Source of the DNA: Kitasatospora sp. MAA4
GTDB lineage: Bacteria > Actinomycetota > Actinomycetes > Streptomycetales > Streptomycetaceae
Direction of reading: 5' to 3'
Length of the DNA: 60,562 nucleotides
Assembly: GCF_029893355.1 (NCBI RefSeq)
Contig: NZ_JARZAI010000041.1
Span: 1-60,562 of the forward strand
Positions 25,963 through 32,379 of this stretch are shown here, piece after piece (position 1 is the stretch's first letter; each line of letters starts with the position of its first letter). Both the position numbers and the translations under genes were made by a program. Below the pieces are notes generated by a model, which was not told where the DNA came from, searched no databases, and saw nothing but the letters and a program-made list of their open reading frames with translations.

Positions 25963-28434
25963 ATGTCCGGACTGGCTAGAAAAGGCTCCCTGCTCCTCGC
26001 CGGCGCTCTGGCCGCCATTACGGCGTTCACCGCTCCCGCGTTCGCCACCTCCCACGCCACCTCACACGCCACCTCCCGCGGCCCGCACGCGGCGCACCCC
26101 ACCGCCCCCTCGCTCACCCAGGTCAGCAGCGATCCGTACTCCGACGCGCAGGCCCAGCACGCCACCGAGGTCGAGCCGGACACCTACAGCTACGGCACTA
26201 CCGTCGTCTCCGCCTTCCAGGTCGGCCGGGTCTCCGGCGGCGGCGCGTCCAACATCGGTTGGGCGACGTCGAACGACGGCGGCCAGACCTGGACGCACGG
26301 GTTCATGCCGGCCTCCACCGCGAACACCAGCGGCCCGTACGCGTCGGCCAGTGACGCATCGGTGGCCTACGACGCCAAGGACGGCGTCTGGATGGTCTCC
26401 TGGCTGGGCATCACCTCCGGCAGCGAGGTCGACGTGGAGCTCAGCCGCTCCACGGACGGCGGACACACCTGGAGCAACCCGGTCGGCATCTCCACCAGCA
26501 CGTTCGACGACAAGAACTGGACGGTCTGCGACGACCACGCGTCCAGCCCGTACTACGGCCACTGCTATACCGAGTACGACGACGCCAACTCCGGCGACGC
26601 CGAGCACATGCGCACCTCCACCGACGGCGGCGTGACCTGGGGCGCGGAAATGAGCCCCGCCGACAGTCCCAGCGGGCTGGGCGGCCAGCCGGTGGTGCAG
26701 CCCGGCGGAACCGTCGTCGTGCCGTTCTCCTCGGGCACCCAGAGCGCCGAGGACGCCTTCACCTCCACTGACGGCGGCGCGAGTTGGGGCGCCAGCGTGC
26801 AGATCGCCACGGTCGCGCACCACACGGTCGCCGGGCTGGAGAACGACGCCGCCGCTGCCACGGCGACGCGCAGCCCGCACGACACCCTGCGCGAGAGCTC
26901 GCTGCCGTCCGCCGAGATCGACGCCTCCGGCAAGGTCTACACGGTCTGGTCCGACTGCAGCTTCCGCAGCAACTGCACCAGCAACGACATCATCATGTCG
27001 ACCTCCACCGACGGCACGACGTGGAGCACACCGGTGCGGGTGCCGATCGACGCGGCCACCAGCACGGTGGACCACTTCACCCCGGGCATCGGCGTGGACC
27101 CGAGCAGCTCGGGGAGCACCGCCCGCCTCGGCCTGACGTACTACTACTACCCGAACGCCGCCTGCACGGACACGACCTGCCAGCTCGACGCCGGCTACGT
27201 CTCCTCCGCCGACGGCGGCGCCACCTGGACCGCGCCCGTCCAGCTGGCCGGCCCGATGACGCTGGCCTGGCTGCCGAACACCAGCCAGGGCCGGATGTTC
27301 GGCGACTACATATCCACCTCCGTCCTCGCCGGCGGCAACGCCGTCCCCGTCATCCCCATCGCCCACGCCCCCAGCGGCAGCACCTTCGACGTGGCGATGT
27401 ACGCACCGACCGGCGGCCTGCCGGTCGGCCAGGCATCGGGCAACACCGTCACCGTCGCCAACCCGGGCAACCAGAGCACCACCGCCGGCAGCGCCGTCAC
27501 GTTGCAGATCAGCGGCACCGACTCCGGCGGCGCAGGCCTGACCTACTCCGCGACCGGCCTGCCGACCGGCCTGTCGATCTCCGCCTCCGGCCTGATCTCC
27601 GGCACACCGACCACCGCCGGCACCGCCTCGGTGACGGTGAAGGCGACCGACGGCACCGGCGCGTCCGGCCAGGCGTCGTTCACCTGGACGATCAACCCCA
27701 GCGGCGGCACGGAGAGCGTCTCGGTCACCAACCCCGGCAACCAGACCAGCACGGCCGGTACCGCCCTCTCGCTTCAGGTCTCCGGCTCCGACTCCGCGAG
27801 CAAGCCGCTCAGCTACTCCGCGACCGGCCTGCCGACGGGCCTGTCGATCTCCGCCTCCGGCCTGATCTCCGGCACCCCGACCGGCGCCGGCACCTCCTCG
27901 GTCACCGTCACCGCCTCCTCCGGCACCGCCTCCGGGTCCGCGTCCTTCACCTGGACCGTCAACCCCAGCGGCGGCGGGTGCAGCAGCCCGGGCCAGAAGC
28001 TGGGCAACCCCGGCTTCGAAACCGGCACCGCCTCGCCCTGGACCGCCACCGCCGGCGTCATCGACAACTCCAGCAGCGAGCCCGCCCACTCCGGCAGCTG
28101 GAAGGCCTGGCTGGACGGCTACGGCAGCGCCCACACCGACACGCTGAGCCAGACCGTCACCATCCCGGCCGGCTGCAGCGCGACGCTGAACTTCTACCTC
28201 CACATCGACACCGCCGAGACCGGCACCACCGCCTACGACACCCTCAAGGTGCAGATCGGCAGCACCACGCTGGCCACGTACTCCAACCTCAACAAGAACA
28301 CCGGCTACAGCCTGTACTCCTTCAACCTCTCCAGCTACGCCGGACAGACGGTGACCCTCAAGTTCACCGGCACCGAGGACGCGTCCCTGCAGACCAGCTT
28401 CGTCATCGACGACACCGCGCTCAACGCCTCGTGA
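25963..28434 (+). CDS. Secreted BNR/Asp-box (sialidase-like) beta-propeller protein with two Ig-like repeats and a C-terminal jelly-roll-like domain
   Basis: This 823-aa protein has a signal peptide to about residue 28. Residues ~50-480 contain at least six Asp-box motifs (SNDGGQTW, STDGGHTW, STDGGVTW, STDGGASW, STDGTTW, SADGGATW) typical of sialidase-like propellers. Two putative-Ig repeats follow at about 485-585 and 585-670 (ATGLPTGLSISASGLISGTPT in both). Residues ~675-823 form a beta-rich module (NPGFETGTASPWTA) typical of carbohydrate-binding or adhesin tails. I do not see the catalytic sialidase Arg motif (F/YRIP), so glycosidase activity is uncertain and a binding role is possible. 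ATG 25963 follows AGGAGAG. Confidence 0.88.
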   Translation: MSGLARKGSLLLAGALAAITAFTAPAFATSHATSHATSRGPHAAHPTAPSLTQVSSDPYSDAQAQHATEVEPDTYSYGTTVVSAFQVGRVSGGGASNIGWATSNDGGQTWTHGFMPASTANTSGPYASASDASVAYDAKDGVWMVSWLGITSGSEVDVELSRSTDGGHTWSNPVGISTSTFDDKNWTVCDDHASSPYYGHCYTEYDDANSGDAEHMRTSTDGGVTWGAEMSPADSPSGLGGQPVVQPGGTVVVPFSSGTQSAEDAFTSTDGGASWGASVQIATVAHHTVAGLENDAAAATATRSPHDTLRESSLPSAEIDASGKVYTVWSDCSFRSNCTSNDIIMSTSTDGTTWSTPVRVPIDAATSTVDHFTPGIGVDPSSSGSTARLGLTYYYYPNAACTDTTCQLDAGYVSSADGGATWTAPVQLAGPMTLAWLPNTSQGRMFGDYISTSVLAGGNAVPVIPIAHAPSGSTFDVAMYAPTGGLPVGQASGNTVTVANPGNQSTTAGSAVTLQISGTDSGGAGLTYSATGLPTGLSISASGLISGTPTTAGTASVTVKATDGTGASGQASFTWTINPSGGTESVSVTNPGNQTSTAGTALSLQVSGSDSASKPLSYSATGLPTGLSISASGLISGTPTGAGTSSVTVTASSGTASGSASFTWTVNPSGGGCSSPGQKLGNPGFETGTASPWTATAGVIDNSSSEPAHSGSWKAWLDGYGSAHTDTLSQTVTIPAGCSATLNFYLHIDTAETGTTAYDTLKVQIGSTTLATYSNLNKNTGYSLYSFNLSSYAGQTVTLKFTGTEDASLQTSFVIDDTALNAS
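27544..27612 (+). repeat. 69-bp direct repeat, unit 1 (Ig-like domain)
   Basis: This segment recurs at 27814-27882, exactly 270 bp (90 codons) downstream, with only two differing bases that I can see. It encodes the same peptide segment in both Ig-like domains of the secreted BNR protein. The near-identity of DNA indicates recent duplication or gene conversion and could allow loss or gain of a domain. Confidence 0.85.
27814..27882 (+). repeat. 69-bp direct repeat, unit 2 (Ig-like domain)
   Basis: This is the second copy of the segment at 27544-27612, in frame and 270 bp downstream. Flanking Ig-domain sequence is much less conserved at DNA level. Confidence 0.85.
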
Positions 28435-28449
28435 TGCACGGCTCCTGAC

Positions 28450-28494
28450 CTCAGGGGGCTCCCCAGCGCCCGCGGGCAAGGGGAGCCCCCTGAG
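28450..28494. terminator. Hairpin terminator after the BNR protein gene
   Basis: The 15-bp perfect stem is CTCAGGGGGCTCCCC (28450-28464) with GGGGAGCCCCCTGAG (28480-28494). It lies 15 nt after the stop of the BNR gene and 17 nt before the stop of the convergent arsI gene, so it can act in both directions. Confidence 0.85.
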
Positions 28495-28511
28495 GGCTCC
28501 GGCCACACAGA

Positions 28512-28892
28512 TCAGCAGCAGGCAGAGGCATCGGCCTTGACCACGTAGACCTCCCACGGCTCCCGGCCCGGGCCGTGCACCCACACCTTGTCCTGGAGCG
28601 CGTAGCAGCAGGAGGTGTCCTTCTCCTCGGACGTGGCGAGCCCGGCCTCCCTGAGGCGGTCGGTGGCAGCGGTGACCTGGTCGGTGGACTCCACCTCGAC
28701 GCCGAGGTGGTCCAGGCGGGTCTCCTCGCCGGCGGGACCCTCGATCAGGACGAGCTTGAGCGGGGGCTCGGCGATGGCGAAGTTCGCGTAGCCCGGCCGG
28801 AGTTTGGCCGGCTCGGTGGCGAAGAGCCTGGAGTAGAACGCGATCGACCCTTCGAGGTCGGCGACGCGCAGGGCGAGCTGAACACGGGACAT
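28512..28892 (-). CDS. arsI: ArsI/CadI-family metalloenzyme (VOC fold, C-As lyase-like)
   Basis: This 126-aa single-domain VOC protein begins RVQLALRVADLEGSIAFYSRLF and carries TSCCYALQDKVWVHGPG and EPWEVYVVKAD, the signature of the ArsI/CadI group. ArsI dioxygenases use a vicinal Cys pair (here Cys-Cys in TSCCYA) to bind trivalent organoarsenicals and cleave the C-As bond. It is divergent from arsR-aqpS-arsC with two probable ArsR operators between them. The C-terminal ACC may add metal affinity. C-As lyase is the better prediction in this arsenic context. Confidence 0.88.
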   Translation of the reverse strand: MSRVQLALRVADLEGSIAFYSRLFATEPAKLRPGYANFAIAEPPLKLVLIEGPAGEETRLDHLGVEVESTDQVTAATDRLREAGLATSEEKDTSCCYALQDKVWVHGPGREPWEVYVVKADASACC

Positions 28893-28917
28893 GACGGTAC
28901 TCCCCGATCCAAGACTG

Positions 28918-28935
28918 TATCGACGTCTGTCGATA
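28918..28935. promoter_or_regulatory. Probable ArsR operator 1
   Basis: The perfect 7-bp inverted repeat TATCGAC-GTCT-GTCGATA lies midway between the divergent arsI and arsR starts. It shares half-site letters (TCGACATA/TATGTCGA-like) with the second element at 28967-28986. It is well placed to control both directions. Confidence 0.7.
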
Positions 28936-28966
28936 TGGCCGAGGTTGCCACCCGATTAGATGGCTG

Positions 28967-28986
28967 TCAACATAGACGTATGTCGA
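28967..28986. promoter_or_regulatory. Probable ArsR operator 2, overlapping the arsR start codon
   Basis: The imperfect inverted repeat TCAACATA-GACG-TATGTCGA (7 of 8 pairs) spans the ATG of arsR at 28980. The 4-nt spacer matches that of operator 1. Binding here would give autoregulation. Confidence 0.6.
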
Positions 28987-29348
28987 AACTGGAACTTCAG
29001 GTGATCGACCAGACGGCGTGCTGCTCGCCGATGGTCCGCGAGCCGCTGGGTGAAGAGGCCGCCGTCGACCTGGCGAGGATGTTCAAGGCGCTGTCGGACC
29101 CGGTGCGGCTGCGGCTGCTGTCGCTGATCGCCTCGCACGAGGGCGGCGAGGCGTGCGTCTGCGACCTGACCGGTCCGTTCGACGTCTCGCAGCCGACCAT
29201 CTCCCACCACCTGAAGGTGCTGCGCGAGGCCGGCCTGGTCAGCTCCGAGCGGCGCGGGACCTGGGTCTACTACTGGGTGCTGCCCGCCGCCCTGGCCAGG
29301 CTCTCGGCCCTGCTCCAGATCCCGGTCGCCACCGGCGGTTCCAGATGA
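28980..29348 (+). CDS. arsR: Arsenic-responsive ArsR repressor
   Basis: This 122-aa winged-helix protein has the DNA-binding region FDVSQPTISHHLKVLREAGLV. Candidate As(III) ligands are Cys59 and Cys61 in EACVCDL, the classical ArsR CxC motif at the start of the recognition unit, plus an N-terminal Cys14-Cys15 pair. The N-terminal CC pair resembles the Corynebacterium-type site, so two binding-site types appear combined. The stop overlaps the aqpS start (ATGA). ATG 28980 was chosen because operator 2 and the Met-Ser-Lys start fit; upstream in-frame sequence runs through operator 1. Confidence 0.93.
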   Translation: MSKLELQVIDQTACCSPMVREPLGEEAAVDLARMFKALSDPVRLRLLSLIASHEGGEACVCDLTGPFDVSQPTISHHLKVLREAGLVSSERRGTWVYYWVLPAALARLSALLQIPVATGGSR

Positions 29349-30103
29349 CCGGGATCGCTCCCCTCGGCCGCCGCACGGCTGTCGAGTTCGTCGGGACGGG
29401 CGCGCTGGTCGCGATCGTGGTCGGCTCCGGGATCCAGGCCACCGAGCTCTCCCAGGACGTCGGCGTACAGCTGCTGGCCAACTCGCTGGCCACCGTCTTC
29501 GGGCTCGGCGTGCTCATCGCCCTGCTCGGGCCGATATCGGGCGCCCACTTCAACCCGGCCGTGACCCTCGCGGCCTGGTGGACCGGCCGCCGGACCGGCG
29601 ACGGTCCGACCCTGCGCGAGGCCGCGGCGTACGTGCCCGCGCAGATCGCCGGGGCCGTCGGCGGCGCGGTCCTGGCGGACGCGATGTTCGCCGAGCCGCT
29701 GGTGCGCTGGTCCACGCACGATCGCTCCGCCCCGCACCTGTGGCTCGGTGAGGTCGTGGCGACCGCCGGACTGATCCTGCTGGTCCTCGGCCTCGCCCGC
29801 ACCGGCCGCGCCCACGTCGCGCCGGTCGCGGTCGCCTCCTACATCGGGGCGGCGTACTGGTTCACCTCCTCCACCAGCTTCGCCAACCCGGCCGTCACCA
29901 TCGGCCGGACCTTCACCGACACCTTCGCCGGCATCGCCCCGGGCTCGGTGCTGCCGTTCGTCGCCGCCCAGCTCGTCGGCCTGGCCCTCGGGGTCGCCCT
30001 GGTCGCCCTGCTGTTCGGCCGGCCGGCACCCGCCGGCGAGGACGTCGTCGTCCCGCACGGCGGACACCACCTCACCGCCTCCGACCGGAAAGTCCTGTCA
30101 TGA
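29345..30103 (+). CDS. aqpS: Aquaglyceroporin family channel, probable arsenite channel AqpS
   Basis: This 252-aa major-intrinsic-protein channel has six membrane segments. It has two NPA boxes, GAHFNPAVTLA and FANPAVTIGR. It lies between arsR and arsC with 4-nt overlaps on both sides. In ars operons of this type the channel replaces the ArsB/Acr3 pump, so that As(III) made by ArsC leaves down its gradient. No arsenite pump is present in this locus. The family is certain; the arsenite role is inferred from context. Confidence 0.9.
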   Translation: MTGIAPLGRRTAVEFVGTGALVAIVVGSGIQATELSQDVGVQLLANSLATVFGLGVLIALLGPISGAHFNPAVTLAAWWTGRRTGDGPTLREAAAYVPAQIAGAVGGAVLADAMFAEPLVRWSTHDRSAPHLWLGEVVATAGLILLVLGLARTGRAHVAPVAVASYIGAAYWFTSSTSFANPAVTIGRTFTDTFAGIAPGSVLPFVAAQLVGLALGVALVALLFGRPAPAGEDVVVPHGGHHLTASDRKVLS

Positions 30104-30516
30104 GCGCCCGCGCCGTACCGTCCGTGCTGTTCGTCTGCGTCCACAACGCGGGCCGGTCGCAGATGGCCGCCGCCTTCCTCACCCACCTCGGCGACGACCG
30201 GGTCCAGGTCCGCTCGGCCGGCTCCGCCCCCGCCGACACGGTGAACCGGGCGGTCGTCGAGGCGATGCGCGAGGTCGGCATCGACATCTCCGCCGAGACG
30301 CCGAAGGTGCTGACCACCGAGGCCGTGCAGAGCTCCGACGTGGTGATCACCATGGGCTGCGGGGACGCCTGCCCGTACTTCCCCGGCAAGCGCTACCTGG
30401 ACTGGACGTTGGCGGACCCGGCCGGGCAGGGCGTCGAGGCCGTCCGCCCGATCCGCGACGAGATCGAGCAGCGCATCCGCGCCCTGATGACCGAACTCGG
30501 GATCCAGCACGGCTGA
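30100..30516 (+). CDS. arsC: Arsenate reductase, low-molecular-weight phosphatase fold
   Basis: This 138-aa protein has the CX5R active-site loop C-VHNAG-R-S at Cys13 (FVCVHNAGRSQMA) and the downstream ITMGCGDACPYFPGKRYLDW, which is typical of actinobacterial ArsC enzymes that use mycothiol or thioredoxin. It reduces arsenate to arsenite. It is translationally coupled to aqpS by an ATGA overlap and is the last gene of the operon. Confidence 0.93.
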   Translation: MSARAVPSVLFVCVHNAGRSQMAAAFLTHLGDDRVQVRSAGSAPADTVNRAVVEAMREVGIDISAETPKVLTTEAVQSSDVVITMGCGDACPYFPGKRYLDWTLADPAGQGVEAVRPIRDEIEQRIRALMTELGIQHG

Positions 30517-30600
30517 CGTCCGGGGGTTCCCGGCATGCGGCGGGCGCGGCGCGGGCCGAGGATGAGCGGTATCCACCGCACCACGTCCAGGGAGGCCCCG

Positions 30601-30855
30601 ATGGCCGGCCAGCAGAACAGCGACATCCTCGGCTCGATCGACCAGCTGGTCGAAGCCGAGAAGCAGCTCCGCGCCCGGATCGCCGACGGCAGCGCGGACA
30701 GCGACAGCGCACGGCAGGAGCTGGCCGCCCTGGAGGTGCAGCTGGACCAGTGCTGGGACCTGCTGCGCCAGCGCCGGGCCCGGACGGAGTTCGGCGAGGA
30801 CCCGGGCACCGCACGGATCCGCCCGGCCGACGAGGTCGAGGGATACGAGTCCTGA
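30601..30855 (+). CDS. DUF2630 family protein
   Basis: This 84-aa soluble helical protein reads ILGSIDQLVEAEKQLRARI and LDQCWDLLRQRRARTEFGEDP and ends ADEVEGYES, the full DUF2630 pattern common in actinobacteria. It is likely a short coiled-coil hairpin. ATG 30601 follows AGGGAGG. Its function is unknown. Confidence 0.87.
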   Translation: MAGQQNSDILGSIDQLVEAEKQLRARIADGSADSDSARQELAALEVQLDQCWDLLRQRRARTEFGEDPGTARIRPADEVEGYES

Positions 30856-30931
30856 CGGCCGACCGGGCCTGCTGAAAAAATCTTTCCCGAAGGTGTGACA
30901 CCCGCGGGGGCCTCGACGCTGAAGACGTGAG

Positions 30932-31549
30932 ATGAGCACCAACCGACCCCGTCGGATCGACCGCGACGCAGCCGAGCGCCTACTCGCCCGTGCCGCGGAC
31001 GGTACGCAGGGCGGTCAGGGCGCACTCGCCGACCTGCTCGCCGCCGTAGCCGCCCCCGGCGCGGCACGCGAACTGGTCGGTGAGGAGGCGGCCGTGACCG
31101 CGTTTCGGCTGGCTGTCCACCTCACTGTCCCCGCCCCTCGGTCCCGGAGAAGAACGATGACCAGCTGCACGCCCTCGCGGTCCCTCGCCGCCAAGGTCGC
31201 CGCAGCCACGCTCGCCGCCACCGCGCTCGGCGGCGTCGCCGTCGCCGCGAGCACGGGGAACCTCCCGGTGGTCCTCGGCGGTACCGGACGGGATGGCGGC
31301 CCCACCGCCGCACCCACGAGCGTGCCGAGCAGCACCGGTCGGGGAGCGGCTGTCGCCAAACCGCTGCCGGGCACGACCGGCAGCGCATCGGCGGGCACCG
31401 GCACGACGCCCCACGCCGACGTGAGCGCGAGCCCGAGCCCGAGTGCCGAGCACGGCAGGAGCACTGCCGACCCGCACCCCGACAAGCCGACCCCGTCCCA
31501 CGGAGACGGCCGGGACGACCACACCCACACACCACCACCCAAGCAGTAA
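30932..31549 (+). CDS. Hypothetical single-pass membrane protein with Ala/Pro/Thr-rich outer tail
   Basis: This 205-aa protein is unrecognised. Residues 1-65 are soluble and helical (AAERLLARAADGTQGG; EEAAVTAFRLAVHL), residues ~84-110 are hydrophobic (a membrane span), and the rest is low-complexity Ser/Thr/Pro/His. The cytoplasmic head resembles short N-terminal domains of Streptomyces membrane proteins encoded near ECF sigma factors, but no anti-sigma motif is visible. It is followed by a hairpin terminator at 31565. Confidence 0.6.
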   Translation: MSTNRPRRIDRDAAERLLARAADGTQGGQGALADLLAAVAAPGAARELVGEEAAVTAFRLAVHLTVPAPRSRRRTMTSCTPSRSLAAKVAAATLAATALGGVAVAASTGNLPVVLGGTGRDGGPTAAPTSVPSSTGRGAAVAKPLPGTTGSASAGTGTTPHADVSASPSPSAEHGRSTADPHPDKPTPSHGDGRDDHTHTPPPKQ

Positions 31550-31564
31550 CCCCCCCCAAGTACT

Positions 31565-31605
31565 CCGGAAGGGTGGTGGTCTCCCCGGACAGACCACCCC
31601 TCCGG
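31565..31605. terminator. Hairpin terminator with bulges
   Basis: The inner stem GGTGGTCT/AGACCACC (31575-31582 and 31591-31598) is extended by CC/GG pairs and an outer CCGGA/TCCGG pairing, leaving small bulges. It lies 15 nt after the preceding gene's stop. Confidence 0.65.
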
Positions 31606-31799
31606 ATCACCGGCAGCCCGCCTGTGCAGAGAACGGCTGCCGGCCTCCGCGGGGTCGACGGGATTTCCCGGTCCCGATCGACCCCGCGGCGCACCACGTG
31701 CTCCCGGTCCGGCTGGGGTCGGCCGGACCGGGAAAGGTCGCTGACCCGCACTGACCGACCCGCACGATCTGCCTCCCGTCCGCCAGGACTCCCTTCGGC

Positions 31800-32321
31800 A
31801 TGGAAAGAACCGCGGTGAACGACGACGACACGCTGGAACTCGAACGAGTCGTGGCCGGCCTCCCGGACCGGCCCGGACCACCCCGGCCCGCCGAGGCGGC
31901 CCCCGTCTTCGTCGACGCCTCCGGCCGCCGCCAACGCCGGGTCCGCCGGGCCGGCCGACTGCTCGCCGTCCCCGCCGCCGGCTACGTGCTGCTCCTGGTG
32001 AGCAGTGCGATGGGCGGACCCACCGTGAACTCGCCGTTTCTGCCGCTGCCCGGGCCACCTGCCACCAGCGCTCCGCCCAGCCCCGTCGCCGCTCCCCCGG
32101 CTCCCGCCACCACCGCGCCGTCCGGCGGCACGGGCGGCGGGAGCAGCGACCGGCCCGCGTCCACCGAGCACCGCTCGGCTGCGCCCGCCGCCCTCGTCGC
32201 GGCGAAGCCGGCGGCCCCGCACACCGCCGTACCCGCCACCACGCCGGCCCCGGCGCCCACCACCGCGGGCCCGACCACCGCGCCTAGCCACGGCCACCCC
32301 GTCCACACGCCGCACCCGTAA
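31800..32321 (+). CDS. Hypothetical single-pass membrane protein upstream of the polysaccharide synthase
   Basis: This 173-aa protein has an acidic N-terminus (DDDTLELERVV), an Arg-rich segment, one membrane span at about residues 55-72 (LLAVPAAGYVLLLVSSAMG) and a long Pro/Ala/Thr-rich outer tail. It directly precedes a deacetylase/glycosyltransferase fusion on the same strand. In streptomycetes the MatB-type synthase has a small membrane partner, so an accessory role is possible but unproven. A GTG at 31815 is an alternative start. Confidence 0.65.
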   Translation: MERTAVNDDDTLELERVVAGLPDRPGPPRPAEAAPVFVDASGRRQRRVRRAGRLLAVPAAGYVLLLVSSAMGGPTVNSPFLPLPGPPATSAPPSPVAAPPAPATTAPSGGTGGGSSDRPASTEHRSAAPAALVAAKPAAPHTAVPATTPAPAPTTAGPTTAPSHGHPVHTPHP

Positions 32322-32362
32322 GCCGCATCAGTACGTCGCATCCGTACGCCGCATCCGTACGC
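32311..32362 (+). repeat. Four tandem 13-bp repeats (CGCATCCGTACGC type)
   Basis: Units two to four are CGCATCAGTACGT, CGCATCCGTACGC and CGCATCCGTACGC (32324-32362). The preceding 13 bp (32311-32323) is a degenerate copy that contains the stop codon of the upstream gene. The array ends 18 nt before the ATG of the deacetylase/glycosyltransferase gene. Copy-number change would alter the spacing between the two genes. Confidence 0.85.
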
Positions 32363-32379
32363 CGCAGAGAGCAGCCGTC

